A stretch of DNA of 64,000 nucleotides from Methanolobus vulcani (GCF_006546655.1 NZ_VIAQ01000002.1:1-64000); one strand, 5' to 3'; positions 30,021 to 40,087 are shown, numbered from the stretch's first letter. A program made the numbers and translations. The notes: generated from the sequence alone by a model not told the origin.

Positions 30021-31955
30021 ATGCATTTTGGTCTTGGAATTGATGCTGGTGGAACATATACGGATGCAGTACTAATAAGAGGCTCAGACGGTGCGATAGT
30101 TGATTCTAAAAAAGCTTTTACCACCTATCCTGATCTTCAGACAGGTATAAAGAATGTGCTTGATTCACTGGATCAGGAACTCCTTAAAAGTGTCAACCTT
30201 GTATCTGTTTCTACAACTCTTTCAACAAACTCGCTTCTTGAAGGAACCGGGACATCAGTTGCTCTTATCATTATAGGCGAAAAGCCAGCTCAGACCGAGT
30301 TTCCGGCTGAGTTTGTCATATGCGTGAAAGGCGGACACGATACCAGGGGTGATGAGGCCTGTGAGTTGGATGTGGCTGCGGTTGAGAGTTTTGTCCAGAG
30401 TACAAAAACAAAAGTATCTGCTTATGCTGTCTCAGGTTATTTCGGTGCACGTAACCCGGAACATGAGATTCAGGTCAAAGAGCTAATTACGAAAATGACC
30501 GGTATGCCGGTCGTTTGTGGACATGAACTGTCACAGGAGCTTGGTGCTTATGAAAGGGCTGTTACTGCTATCCTTAATGCACAGCTTATGCCTATTACCT
30601 ACCAGTTTGTAAATTCAGTTGTCAAAGATGTCCGTGGACGTGGAATTGATGCACGTCTTCTGATGCTCAAATGTGATGGTTCGGTCTATAACATAGAGGA
30701 TGCATTGGAAAAACCTATAGAGACGATATTCTCAGGTCCTGCTGCAAGTCTTCTGGGTGCATCGTATCTGTCAAAAATGGAGACCTGTGCTGTTATCGAT
30801 ATAGGGGGAACCAGTACCGATGTTTCAATGCTTCGTGATGGAGTTCCTGAAATAAGCAGTTCAGGTGCTGTTGTGGGCGGCTGGAAAACCCGTGTAAGAG
30901 CCATGAAAATGGAAACTTCAGCCACAGGTGGAGATAGTCACATATGGGTTCAGGATACGAAAGTAAATGTGGGTCCCAAAAGGGTGTTACCTTTGTGTGT
31001 TGCTTCAACAATGTATCCTGATTTTCTGAACAAGCTCAAAAGGAGCAGGATTGTTCCAAGAAATAATATGGATGAAAATCTTCAGCCAACAAAATTCTTT
31101 GTCAGGACTGACTACAAGGCTTCTGACCTCAATGATGATGAAACCGAAGTTCTTTCTAATATAGGTAGTGAACCTGTTTCAGTTACAGATATAACTTCGG
31201 ATCTTCGAAGGAATATTCCTGCCGGAGTTCTGGATTCTCTCACACGAAAAAGGCTTCTGCAGGGAATTGGTTTTACACCCACAGATGCATTGCATGTTCT
31301 TGGTATCTATACAAAGTGGGATGTGCAGGCTTCAGAGATTGGTGCTGCTAATCTTGCGCGGTATACTACAAAAGGAAAATATGATTTTTGCACAAATGTG
31401 AGGGGACTTGTAGCAAAGAACATGGCAGCTGATCTTATGTCCTATATTCTTCCACATCATCCTGCCGGTATGATCGCTGATCTGCTTGACGATAAATATC
31501 CTGCAAAATTCAAGGTTGAGATTCCTGTTGTCTTGCTAGGCGGCCCTTCCGAAGCTTATGACAGTGAACTTAATTCTATGATTGATGCTGAAGTCATCGT
31601 TCCAGAATTTTCTGATGTTGGAAATGCAGTTGGAGCACTGGCAGGCAAGGGTGTCAAAAGAGTTGAGATTATGATAACCCCAGCATCACTGGAAACTCCT
31701 GATGAGGACTTCCTTGTATTCTCTCCTGTTGGCAGGGGACGCTTTAAGAATTATGTGGATGCTGTTGAATTTGCAACAAATACAGGCAAAGAGCTTGTTC
31801 TTGATTATGAACTGCGTTGTGGTATCTTAAAACAGGACACTAAGATTACCGTCTCAAAGAAAACAGTGTCACCTGACAATTGGTCACATCCGCCACTGGA
31901 GACCAGAGTTATAGTTGTAGGAATTGGAAATCCTATGATGGTATTGAAGGATTGA
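30021..31955 (+). CDS. Hydantoinase/oxoprolinase family protein (HyuA-like)
   Basis: A 644-residue protein of the ATP-dependent hydantoinase A/5-oxoprolinase group. It opens with GLGIDAGGTYTDAVLI, the ASKHA-type phosphate loop, and has a second one in CAVIDIGGTSTDVSMLRDG. SVSTTLSTNSLLEGTG and ETIFSGPAASLLGASYLS are also family motifs. Methanogens carry a conserved single-chain version without a HyuB partner, whose substrate is unknown, and none is next to it here. GGTGA precedes the ATG. Its last 23 bp overlap the convergent kinase gene. Confidence 0.82.
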   Translation: MHFGLGIDAGGTYTDAVLIRGSDGAIVDSKKAFTTYPDLQTGIKNVLDSLDQELLKSVNLVSVSTTLSTNSLLEGTGTSVALIIIGEKPAQTEFPAEFVICVKGGHDTRGDEACELDVAAVESFVQSTKTKVSAYAVSGYFGARNPEHEIQVKELITKMTGMPVVCGHELSQELGAYERAVTAILNAQLMPITYQFVNSVVKDVRGRGIDARLLMLKCDGSVYNIEDALEKPIETIFSGPAASLLGASYLSKMETCAVIDIGGTSTDVSMLRDGVPEISSSGAVVGGWKTRVRAMKMETSATGGDSHIWVQDTKVNVGPKRVLPLCVASTMYPDFLNKLKRSRIVPRNNMDENLQPTKFFVRTDYKASDLNDDETEVLSNIGSEPVSVTDITSDLRRNIPAGVLDSLTRKRLLQGIGFTPTDALHVLGIYTKWDVQASEIGAANLARYTTKGKYDFCTNVRGLVAKNMAADLMSYILPHHPAGMIADLLDDKYPAKFKVEIPVVLLGGPSEAYDSELNSMIDAEVIVPEFSDVGNAVGALAGKGVKRVEIMITPASLETPDEDFLVFSPVGRGRFKNYVDAVEFATNTGKELVLDYELRCGILKQDTKITVSKKTVSPDNWSHPPLETRVIVVGIGNPMMVLKD

Positions 31956-34722
31956 GGACAGTGTTCATTACAGGAAGGATTACATGGACCTTCGTCCCTA
32001 CACCTTCTATGCTTTCTATCCAAAGTTTACCGCCGTGATCCTCAGTAATCCTCTTACATAGATTAAGTCCAATACCTGTGCCGCCATATCTTCGTGTCAG
32101 TGAGCCATCAAGCTGGTAAAAACTGTCAAAAGTCTTCATGATCTTGGTATCAGGTATTCCTATTCCTGTATCTTCTATGATTATATGTATTCCAATATCC
32201 TCATGTTTTCCAAAAATTGAGATCTTGCCACCGGATGGTGTGAATTTGAATGCATTGTCGATCAGATGGATGAAAACTTCACAAAGATAATTGGAGTCAC
32301 CACTTACAAATGGAAGGGAATCAGGAACATTGTACTCTACTGTAAGTTGCTTATCTGTGTTTTTCATGGAAATTATGGAAAGTGCTTTTTCCACTATTTG
32401 CGGAAGATTCAACTTAGAGTATTCATATTCGTAGTTTTTAGCTTGCAGTGAACTCATGAAAAGTAAAGATTCGATCAGACGCTTTAACTGGTCTGAGTTA
32501 CTATTCACGACTTTCATGGCTCTTTTTTGTTCCTTGTTCAGTGGACCAAGTGCTTCGTCACCCACCAGTTCTCCAAATCCCATGATGGATATAAGAGGGG
32601 TTTTCAGTTCATGGCTCATGTTTGATAGGAAATTGCTCTTCATTTCATCGAGTGACTGAAGCTCATCATTGACTTTTCTAAGTTCATCGTTTGTATCTTC
32701 TAACTTACGGTTGTAGATTTTCAGTTCATTCTCTGAATGCTTGAGGAGGATCATGCCACCCATCATCTGGGTTATGAGTTCTATCTGTCTGGCATCGTTC
32801 TTTGTATAATCGTCTTTTTTGTTTGCGACTGCAAGAAAACCCACAACCTTGTTTTCATAGAGTATGGGCGTTGCAAGATATGACCAGATATCTATTTTCT
32901 TGAATATGTCTGGACATCCTGCAAGTTCCATTTCACCTGGCTCGTTCAAAATAAGGGGTTTTTTGCTCTCCAGCAACTCTCTCCATCTGTGACAACTTTC
33001 AAGTCCGCACATAAGGTCATTGTCAGTAAAACCATACGTTTTCAACAAATACTCTGGTTTCGTAATTATTGAGGATAGTTTTTTGTTTTCACCAAAAAAG
33101 CCAATTACTCCTGTTTTGCTTCCTGTGAGTTTGATTCCTTCTTTCAGTGCAAAGCTGCCGATATTATCTATGGAAAGTCCATTCATATAGCTTAATTCAT
33201 GGAGTGTTTCAAGACACGATTCATCGATCATCAACGCACTTTGCGCATTTTTAAGCTCTGTTAGGTCATTAATTATGAATAAAACATTTCCATTTGTTTT
33301 TGCAAAATAGACAATGACTTGCCTTTCACTTCCATCACGGCATTTTATGATCCATTCTCCACTTATTCCCGTATCATTTTTGCTGGATATTTCTTTCCAG
33401 TTTTCCTGTGCAATCCTGCGATAATCAGGGTCTGGATACACAGTATCCCACCATTCACTGATAGTTGGTATATCATCAATAGTATAACCAATCATTTCGA
33501 TTAGTTTATGATTTGTATATTCAAACTCTCCACACGAATTCATAATGGCTATGGGAAGCGGTGAATTATCAATTATTTTCTTGAAATTCTCTTCACTTTC
33601 TTTTATAGTAATTTCAGCTTGTTTTATTTCAGTGATATCATGAGCCATTTCCAGACGCACTTCACTACCATCTGTCCATTTTATAATCTTGTCCAATACA
33701 AGATAATCCTTCTCAGTAATCGGGTTATGATATTCCCATTTATGTACCTGATTTTTATTTCTGAGTATTATGGAATTCGTGCAGAAGTTGCAAGGTTCAT
33801 TGGATTTCTGGAGGGCTTGATAGCATTTTTTTCCAAGAGGATTCTCTCCAAGGACTTGTTTCAGGAATTTATTGGCGTATAGGATCTCATGAGTACAGGG
33901 ATCAGATACATAGACCGGTTCTTCAATGCTATCAAATATTGACAATAATTGCTTTCTTTCCAGGTTCAGTTCCTCTGCAATAGACTTTTTCCGAAATGCC
34001 ATGGCAAGCATGTTCGCATATGTATTAAGTATCTCAATATCCTGTTTTGTCCATTCATTGGCTTCTCTTACATTATCAAAACCGATGAAACCTGTTATCC
34101 CATTTTCTATACAGAATGGAAGAGAAATAAGTGATTTTATATCCTGGCTTAAGAGTATTTCTTTTTCTTTTTCAGCTTCAGGAGGAAGTTCTTCAATATC
34201 TTTAATGTGAATTGCTCCTTCTGCTGTAAGTTTCTCAAGCCACCATTGATAATCAGAACCTGGAAGGTTTTGTAGCATTTCTTTTTGTGGTTTCACTCCA
34301 TTTGCACACCATTCATGTGTGTTGTTTATGGTATTCCCATTATCTATTAATCTGAATACATATGCACGGTCAGCACTGCAGAGTTCGCCAAGCATTCCAA
34401 GTGATTCTTCTATTTTCTCATCCAGGTTGTCGGTAAAGGAAAGCACTGAGGATATTTTAGATAATGTACTTTCTATCTTGTATTTGACTATAAGCCGGTC
34501 ATGAACATCTTTGTTTTTTTGAACTTCAGCTTCCAGGTCTTTTTTCAATGCGGTAACTTTAAGATTATGTACTATTACAAAAAAAATGAGTATTGCCAGA
34601 AATACCATCCAGATGAGTTTTTGTTCCCCTTCAAGAATATAAACATGGAATAGAACAATTGCCAGAAGCATTAAAAAGAACAAAATCATTAAAACTAACT
34701 GATTTCCGGCTTTGTTTTTCAT
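31933..34722 (-). CDS. Membrane-anchored GAF/PAS sensor histidine kinase
   Basis: A 929-residue kinase. Two N-terminal membrane helices (about residues 7-30 and 36-55) have a very short external loop. The order is then coiled coil, GAF (about 90-240), PAS (250-365), PAS (375-485), a second GAF (about 495-655) with several Cys, another coiled coil, HisKA with FLSNMSHELKTPLISIMGF, and HATPase_c (NAFKFTP, DTGIGIPD, GTGIGLNLCKRI). I chose ATG 34722 over TTG 34731. The 3' end overlaps the hydantoinase-like gene by 23 bp, an antisense overlap. Confidence 0.88.
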   Translation of the reverse strand: MKNKAGNQLVLMILFFLMLLAIVLFHVYILEGEQKLIWMVFLAILIFFVIVHNLKVTALKKDLEAEVQKNKDVHDRLIVKYKIESTLSKISSVLSFTDNLDEKIEESLGMLGELCSADRAYVFRLIDNGNTINNTHEWCANGVKPQKEMLQNLPGSDYQWWLEKLTAEGAIHIKDIEELPPEAEKEKEILLSQDIKSLISLPFCIENGITGFIGFDNVREANEWTKQDIEILNTYANMLAMAFRKKSIAEELNLERKQLLSIFDSIEEPVYVSDPCTHEILYANKFLKQVLGENPLGKKCYQALQKSNEPCNFCTNSIILRNKNQVHKWEYHNPITEKDYLVLDKIIKWTDGSEVRLEMAHDITEIKQAEITIKESEENFKKIIDNSPLPIAIMNSCGEFEYTNHKLIEMIGYTIDDIPTISEWWDTVYPDPDYRRIAQENWKEISSKNDTGISGEWIIKCRDGSERQVIVYFAKTNGNVLFIINDLTELKNAQSALMIDESCLETLHELSYMNGLSIDNIGSFALKEGIKLTGSKTGVIGFFGENKKLSSIITKPEYLLKTYGFTDNDLMCGLESCHRWRELLESKKPLILNEPGEMELAGCPDIFKKIDIWSYLATPILYENKVVGFLAVANKKDDYTKNDARQIELITQMMGGMILLKHSENELKIYNRKLEDTNDELRKVNDELQSLDEMKSNFLSNMSHELKTPLISIMGFGELVGDEALGPLNKEQKRAMKVVNSNSDQLKRLIESLLFMSSLQAKNYEYEYSKLNLPQIVEKALSIISMKNTDKQLTVEYNVPDSLPFVSGDSNYLCEVFIHLIDNAFKFTPSGGKISIFGKHEDIGIHIIIEDTGIGIPDTKIMKTFDSFYQLDGSLTRRYGGTGIGLNLCKRITEDHGGKLWIESIEGVGTKVHVILPVMNTVLNPSIPS

Positions 34723-34917
34723 CTTTATCAACTATCTTTTTTACATATATATGGCTGCAGCTATGACATTCTAATGATTGAAGAACACAGTTTCTCCTCT
34801 TAGTATATATGTTTATTTAAATTTGTTTAACAAAGATATTTGGTTTTGTATTTTCTCATTAAGTTTCTTCCATCAATGTTAGTTATGAGGGTTCTTCTTC
34901 ATAAAAAGCGTCATTTA

Positions 34918-35694
34918 ATGATTGAAGAAAACTGTTATATGTTTATGGAATTTACTACTTTTATGCAGAGATTTCTTGACCTTCTGGAAACGTCAGAGAA
35001 TTGTGTATTTCTGAGTGGAGCTGGAATATCTACATTTTCCGGAATTCCTGATTTCAGGGGCAGCAATGGTCTCTATGCAAAATATGATTCTAACAAGATT
35101 TTCGATCTTGCATATTTTCACAAAGACCCTGCATATTTCTATACTCATGCCAGGGAATTCATTTATGACCTGGATACTAAGGAGCCAAATCTTATACACA
35201 TGACTCTGGCGATGATGGAGAAAAAAGGCTACTTAAGTTCCGTTATTACTCAGAATATCGACCTGCTACACCAGAAAGCAGGTTCTGTGAATGTAATAGA
35301 AATTCATGGTTCACCTGCAAATCACAAATGTCTTTCCTGTGGAGAGAATTATTCCTATGATGATGTCCGTGAACTTCTGGAAAAAGAGACAGTTCCTCAT
35401 TGCATTAAGTGCAGTGGCCTTATTAAACCTGATATAATATTCTTTGGCGAAATGCTGGATGAGATTGCAATTACAAGTGCAGTAACAGTAAGTTCAAAAG
35501 CAGATCTCTTTGTGGTTATTGGCTCATCACTTGTTGTCCAGCCGGCAGCCAGTCTTCCCCTATATTCACTGAAAAGAGGTGGAAAGCTTGTTATCGTTAA
35601 TAATATGGCAACACCGCTGGACGAATACGCATACCTAAAATATGATGATCTTGGTGACTTTTTCAATCACCTGTCATCTTACTTCAATGAGTGA
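34918..35694 (+). CDS. Sir2-family NAD-dependent protein deacylase
   Basis: A sirtuin of up to 258 residues. Motifs are LSGAGISTFSGIPDFRG (NAD loop), TQNIDLLHQKAG, the catalytic histidine in IEIHGS, a four-Cys zinc site (CLSCG...HCIKCSG), KPDIIFFGEML and VIGSSLVVQPAASLP. It would remove acyl groups from lysine, possibly from the AMP-forming CoA synthetases in this window, as CobB does in bacteria (inference). The start is uncertain: the frame opens at 34840, and ATG codons at 34918, 34939, 34945 and 34963 all lack a good ribosome-binding site. Confidence 0.88.
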   Translation: MIEENCYMFMEFTTFMQRFLDLLETSENCVFLSGAGISTFSGIPDFRGSNGLYAKYDSNKIFDLAYFHKDPAYFYTHAREFIYDLDTKEPNLIHMTLAMMEKKGYLSSVITQNIDLLHQKAGSVNVIEIHGSPANHKCLSCGENYSYDDVRELLEKETVPHCIKCSGLIKPDIIFFGEMLDEIAITSAVTVSSKADLFVVIGSSLVVQPAASLPLYSLKRGGKLVIVNNMATPLDEYAYLKYDDLGDFFNHLSSYFNE

Positions 35695-35801
35695 TGTAGT
35701 TCTTCAGGATTATTTTGTCATTTTCTGAAAGACGGCTTCCAGGTTCCTGAAGTTCAGCCGGGTTTTTTTATCCCAGCCTGTTTCTTTTGTCATTAAATAT
35801 C

Positions 35802-36503
35802 TCAATAGTTACCGGTAGCATCAACCAGGATGAAAAATGCATCATTATCCGCTTTGATGACAATATCATCATTCTGATTTATGCGTATCTGGTCGTTATC
35901 TCCGAGTTTTTCACCACAGGCTGTGACCTCTCCTTCCAGTACGTAAATGAATACATATCTGGAAATATCGGTAAGCAGTTCAATTACTTTTCCAGTATCA
36001 AGTTTTGACAGGTAGACCGAGGTATTTGCCCTGAGCTTTAATGCACCCGGATATCCATGACCTGCTATAGGTACAAGCTCATTCTTGTGGCTGTCGATGT
36101 CAAAATTATTCATTCTGCATGCAGGTTTCATGTTCTGCATAAGAGGATCGATCCACATGCGTATGAGATGTATGTCCTTGCCGGACATGTTCATGTTTGT
36201 GAAAGTAACTCCGCTTCCACTTGAAAGCACCTGCACGTCACCTGCTTTCAATGTTTCCTTAGCTCCGGTGCTATCCTCATGGTTCAGCTCACCTTCAAGG
36301 ACAATGGTAACGATCTCCTTATCATTCACGGATTCTGGTTTATAGAACTTGCCAGCTTTTAAAACCTCATCATTAAATACCTTCAGGTCTCCGAAGTGTG
36401 TGTTTTTCATATCCAGATAGTCTGAATATGAGAAAATCCAGTAACCATTAATTGCATCGTTTTCGACTAGATGCCTTTCATCTGCTCTAACTACCTTAAT
36501 CAT
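35802..36503 (-). CDS. Pirin-like bicupin lacking the usual metal ligands
   Basis: A 233-residue pirin/YhhW-like bicupin. The N-terminal barrel is recognisable from the landmark strands EIVTIVLEGELNHEDSTG, LKAGDVQVLSSGSGVTFTN and IHLIRMWIDP. In typical pirins the metal is held by HPHRGF and GxxHSE; here those positions read KPESVNDKE and GVTFTNMN, so the metal histidines are missing. It may be a non-catalytic or regulatory relative. ATG 36503 with an AGGA site is preferred to ATG 36536. It converges on the sirtuin gene. Confidence 0.78.
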   Translation of the reverse strand: MIKVVRADERHLVENDAINGYWIFSYSDYLDMKNTHFGDLKVFNDEVLKAGKFYKPESVNDKEIVTIVLEGELNHEDSTGAKETLKAGDVQVLSSGSGVTFTNMNMSGKDIHLIRMWIDPLMQNMKPACRMNNFDIDSHKNELVPIAGHGYPGALKLRANTSVYLSKLDTGKVIELLTDISRYVFIYVLEGEVTACGEKLGDNDQIRINQNDDIVIKADNDAFFILVDATGNY

Positions 36504-36644
36504 ATTATCATCCTGTTTTTTGGGATTATTTGACATTGGTGTTTAAGTATTTGACTGTGAAGCAGATGCTATTTGCAGGAAGCTAAACGGAAATAGAGAT
36601 TAATCTAAAAAAGAACCAGTAAAAAAGAAATTATGTCATGCCGC

Positions 36645-37151
36645 TTAATCTTCGTCAGCGGCACGTTCAAATGTGAGTTCCAGTACACCGTTTCTGTAAT
36701 TTGAAACCATAGTTTCAGGGTCTACGCCACATGGAAGGTCAATGACCCGTGAATAACCGGTGCTATTGGTTATGACACTTATCTCAACATGGGAACAATA
36801 TGGGTAATATTCCACATGCTTTTCCTCAACGCCAAGGTCTGCAAGCAGGAAAACCTTGTCATCAGTTTCAAAGATGTCTATGAAAGGCTCTTGCTTGAAG
36901 ATGTAGAAGTCGCCTTCCTCATCATCATCTTCATAATCAAGCTCATCATATTCATGCTGTCCATTGAACCCGAATACTGTAGGCTTTTTACCTGGCTGCC
37001 CGATGATAGTGAAACCACGTATCACAGTTTTTCCGTCTTCTTCTGTGATGCTGTCGGAGAACATATCTATAATGTGTTCTATCAGTTCATCGATGCTTGT
37101 TATTTTGTCAGGCGCTTTGTCATCACCGGAGTAATGATCTTTGTCGTTCAT
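36645..37151 (-). CDS. Hsp20/alpha-crystallin family protein
   Basis: A 168-residue small heat-shock-like protein. The C-terminal alpha-crystallin domain (about 85-165) has PFIDIFETDDKVFLLADLG, RVIDLPCGVDPETMVSNYRN and the signature NGVLELTF. The N-terminus is acidic (YDELDYEDDDEEGD) and the usual C-terminal I-x-I is absent, which resembles GvpH-like Hsp20 proteins. It probably acts as a chaperone; no gas-vesicle genes are in the window. Confidence 0.82.
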   Translation of the reverse strand: MNDKDHYSGDDKAPDKITSIDELIEHIIDMFSDSITEEDGKTVIRGFTIIGQPGKKPTVFGFNGQHEYDELDYEDDDEEGDFYIFKQEPFIDIFETDDKVFLLADLGVEEKHVEYYPYCSHVEISVITNSTGYSRVIDLPCGVDPETMVSNYRNGVLELTFERAADED

Positions 37152-37511
37152 TCCTATCTCCTCTTTCTTGAAACGGGTTTCGTAACGGACTGTTCAAAGG
37201 TAACAATTTACTGTTTTTACTGCCGGATGCAACCTTGATTGTTCTAACCTATGCGAACAAGTTGTATATATATTCTGCGTTCTGAATGAGGCTGCCTGAA
37301 AAAAGAGAGTAAGTGATACGAATTCTCCCCCTTTTTCCGTATATTTATCTATTATCTTCATTTACTAATTAAGTTCACGGTCAAAAATAAAAATATGAAG
37401 ACTGAATCTATTTTTGAATCTTTTTTCTCTGATTAAGTCCATAGCATTTCTCCAATCAACTATTTATCTTTGTACCGAGATTTAAGGGACCAGAGATTAA
37501 AGAGGAATTAC
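37152..37511. promoter_or_regulatory. Divergent promoter region between Hsp20 and lysA
   Basis: 360 bp without a supported gene. A TATA-like GTATATATAT at about 37263-37272 and AT-rich sequence before lysA suggest divergent promoters. No repeat or RNA gene is seen. Confidence 0.4.
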
Positions 37512-38774
37512 ATGGTGTCAAAACAAGTTCCATTCACAAAGGAAGAGATTACAGAGTTAATCGAACAGTATCCGACACCTTTTCATGTATATGATGAGAA
37601 GGCTATCATAGAGAATGCCAGGAAACTCAAAAAGGCATTCAGCGTTGTTAATGGTTTCAAGGAATATTTTGCTGTGAAAGCACTTCCAAATCCATATATC
37701 ATGAAGTTGCTTAAAAGCGAAGGTTTTGGCGCAGATTGCAGTTCCCTTCCTGAACTTCTGCTTTCAGAAAAGACAGGAATTGTAGGCGAGAACATCATGT
37801 TCAGTTCCAATGACACACCTGCAGAGGAATTTGCCAAGGCAAAGGAACTTGGAGCTATTATTAATCTGGATGATATAAGCCACATTGAATTCCTGGAAGA
37901 GTCTGCCGGTTTGCCTGAAATTGTCTGCTGCCGCTACAATCCGGGACCATTGAAGGAAGGAAACGCCATCATCGGTAATCCTGAGGAAGCAAAGTACGGA
38001 TTTACAAGAGAGCAGCTTTTCACCGGCTATCGCATGATGAAAGAGAAGGGTGTGAAAAGGTTCGGTCTGCACACAATGGTTGCATCCAATGAGCTTGACC
38101 CTGCTTACTTCATTGAGACTGCAAAGATTCTCTTTGAGCTTATTGCTGAGCTTTCAAAGGAGCTTGACATCAAGTTCGAGTTCGTTAACCTTGGCGGTGG
38201 AATAGGTATTCCTTACAGGCCGGAACAGGAGCAGGTTCCATATGATGTTATTGCAAAGGGTGTCGCAGAAGCATATGACGGGATAATAAGGGCAAACAAT
38301 CTCCACCCGCTGAAGATTTTTCTGGAATGCGGCAGAGTCATCACAGGACCATACGGCTACCTTGTAACAAGTGTTCGCCACATGAAGCACATATACAAAG
38401 ACTATGTTGGTCTTGATGCATGTATGGCAAACCTCATGCGCCCTGCACTCTATGGAGCTTACCATCACATTACCGTTCTTGGAAAAGAGAATGAAGCTCA
38501 TGAGATGCTCTACGATGTTACAGGTTCCTTGTGTGAGAACAATGATAAGTTCGCCATTGACAGAATGCTGCCGGAGATAGAGAGAGGCGACATTCTTGTT
38601 ATTCATGATGCAGGAGCACACGGACATGCTATGGGTTTCAACTATAACGGTAAGCTCAGGTCAGCAGAATTCCTTCTAAGACCCGATGGTAGTTTTGTGC
38701 AGATAAGAAGGGCCGAAACTATAGATGATTACTTTGCAACCCTTGATTTTGAAGGGCTTGCAGATTTTGAGTGA
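37512..38774 (+). CDS. lysA: Diaminopimelate decarboxylase
   Basis: A 420-residue PLP-dependent fold-III decarboxylase making lysine from meso-diaminopimelate. It has PTPFHVYDEKAI at the N-terminus, the PLP lysine in EYFAVKALPNPYI, FEFVNLGGGIGIPY, LECGRVITGPYGYL, and the dimer-interface cysteine segment VTGSLCENNDKFA, ending with HDAGAHGHAMGFNYNG. ATG 37512 with GAGG 6 nt upstream is chosen over 37470. It is monocistronic, ending at a hairpin at 38772. Confidence 0.92.
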   Translation: MVSKQVPFTKEEITELIEQYPTPFHVYDEKAIIENARKLKKAFSVVNGFKEYFAVKALPNPYIMKLLKSEGFGADCSSLPELLLSEKTGIVGENIMFSSNDTPAEEFAKAKELGAIINLDDISHIEFLEESAGLPEIVCCRYNPGPLKEGNAIIGNPEEAKYGFTREQLFTGYRMMKEKGVKRFGLHTMVASNELDPAYFIETAKILFELIAELSKELDIKFEFVNLGGGIGIPYRPEQEQVPYDVIAKGVAEAYDGIIRANNLHPLKIFLECGRVITGPYGYLVTSVRHMKHIYKDYVGLDACMANLMRPALYGAYHHITVLGKENEAHEMLYDVTGSLCENNDKFAIDRMLPEIERGDILVIHDAGAHGHAMGFNYNGKLRSAEFLLRPDGSFVQIRRAETIDDYFATLDFEGLADFE

Positions 38775-38789
38775 ATGCTTAAGCGTTCA
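38772..38789 (+). terminator. Terminator hairpin after lysA
   Basis: TGAATGC/GCGTTCA stem (7 bp with one G-U pair, TTAA loop) overlapping the stop and followed by TTCTCTTTTTCTTT. Confidence 0.6.
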
Positions 38790-38895
38790 TTCTCTTTTTC
38801 TTTAATTTCACTTTTCTTCCATTTTTCCAAATTTTCTAATCAGATTACATTAATGCTATTAAGAGCCAGAATACTATCATATAGCAGTGACAATC

Positions 38896-39285
38896 ATGCA
38901 GATTAAGACTGATAAAAGGATAGAGCTTATTGATATTACGGATCGGGTAAGAAAGCAGTTGAGTGAAACCGGAGTTCAAAATGGTATCTGTGTTATCAGT
39001 ACAAAGCACACAACAACCTCTATAATTATCAATGAGAATGAATCCGGTCTTGTGTCAGACATTCTTGCATTACTGGAGAAACTTGTCCCTGCACATGCCG
39101 GCTATGCTCATGACAGGATTGACAATAATGCAGATGCTCATTTAAAAGCAATATTTCTTGGCAGCAGTGAAACAATCCCTGTTATCAATGGCAGTTTGCA
39201 TCTTGGAACATGGCAGAGCATTTTCCTTGCAGAAATGGATGGACCAAGGACAAGAGAGGTCACGGTTACTGTAATCAGTAGTTAA
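38896..39285 (+). CDS. YjbQ/UPF0047 family protein
   Basis: A 129-residue protein of the YjbQ family, known in bacteria for a side thiamine-phosphate synthase activity but with unclear native role. Motifs are GICVISTKHTTTSIIINENE and GSLHLGTWQSIFLAEMDGPR, including the conserved His and Glu/Asp positions. The frame includes a GTG at 38887; I chose the ATG at 38896. Neither has a strong ribosome-binding site. Confidence 0.88.
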   Translation: MQIKTDKRIELIDITDRVRKQLSETGVQNGICVISTKHTTTSIIINENESGLVSDILALLEKLVPAHAGYAHDRIDNNADAHLKAIFLGSSETIPVINGSLHLGTWQSIFLAEMDGPRTREVTVTVISS

Positions 39286-39369
39286 TGGGCTGCATAAGTC
39301 TGGTCTTCAAATAGTGGACGGTAATGAAAGAAGAAAAAAGAAAAGAAAGTAATTATATTTTATTTCTAC

Positions 39370-39567
39370 TCATTCTGACTTTTCGTAGTCAGCATGTGCA
39401 TAGAAACATCTTTTTGGAGTACAGACTGCATCTGTGCTCTTGAGTGTCTTGAGAATCTTGCTGACCTCTTTGCTTTCAAGACCTGTAACCTCTGCGATCT
39501 CTCCGGGTCTCATTGGTTTTCCTGCGTCTTTAAGTGCATCGAGCACTTTCTGTTCATTGTCTGCCAT
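39370..39567 (-). CDS. Small winged-helix DNA-binding protein
   Basis: A 65-residue single winged-helix domain (LDALKDAGKPMRPGEIAEV, TGLESKEVSKILKTLKSTDA) with a short cysteine-containing wing (VCTPKRCFYAH). It resembles small MarR-like or TFE-type HTH proteins common in methanogens. It could act as a dimeric regulator; no target is evident. Confidence 0.75.
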   Translation of the reverse strand: MADNEQKVLDALKDAGKPMRPGEIAEVTGLESKEVSKILKTLKSTDAVCTPKRCFYAHADYEKSE

Positions 39568-39673
39568 ATTTTGTTCTCCTACAATTATTTTACTATAAAG
39601 GAAATCGTGAAATAAATAATTGATGCAATTGCTTGCATTATTTTTTATTTGAATTAATGCTTCGATGTTTTAT

Positions 39674-40087
39674 TTAGAATGACTTCCTGAGCTTTTCGGC
39701 AAGTTCAGCAAGGTTGTCGGTGGGTGGGTGCAGTTCCACGATGGTGTGCATATTTCCTTCTCCATCACCTGCACGCCTTGGAATAATATGAACGTGCACA
39801 TGAGCTACGGTCTGCCCGGCTATCTCGCCGTTGTTAATTCCGATATTCATGCCTTCAAGTTCCAGTGTATCTCCAACTATCTTAGCTATTTTGTTCACAG
39901 AAGCAAACAGGGTAGCAGCATCTTCTTCACCCATGTCTGTGAATTTCTCAAAATGCTTTTTCGGAAGCACAATTGTGTGTCCCTCTGCACAGGGATAAAT
40001 ATCCAGAAACGCATAAACATTTTCATCTTCATAGACTTTATGTGAAGGAATTTCACCAGCAACGATCTTACAGAATAGACAATCCAT
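39674..40087 (-). CDS. HIT-family nucleotide hydrolase/transferase
   Basis: A 137-residue histidine-triad protein (Hint/HIT). It starts DCLFCKIVAGEIPSHKVYED, has GHTIVLPKKHFEKFTD, and ends with the triad H-x-H-x-H in VAHVHVHIIPRR. It probably hydrolyses adenosine phosphoramidates or dinucleotides. ATG 40087 with AGGTGAT upstream is preferred to the start at 40096. Confidence 0.92.
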   Translation of the reverse strand: MDCLFCKIVAGEIPSHKVYEDENVYAFLDIYPCAEGHTIVLPKKHFEKFTDMGEEDAATLFASVNKIAKIVGDTLELEGMNIGINNGEIAGQTVAHVHVHIIPRRAGDGEGNMHTIVELHPPTDNLAELAEKLRKSF

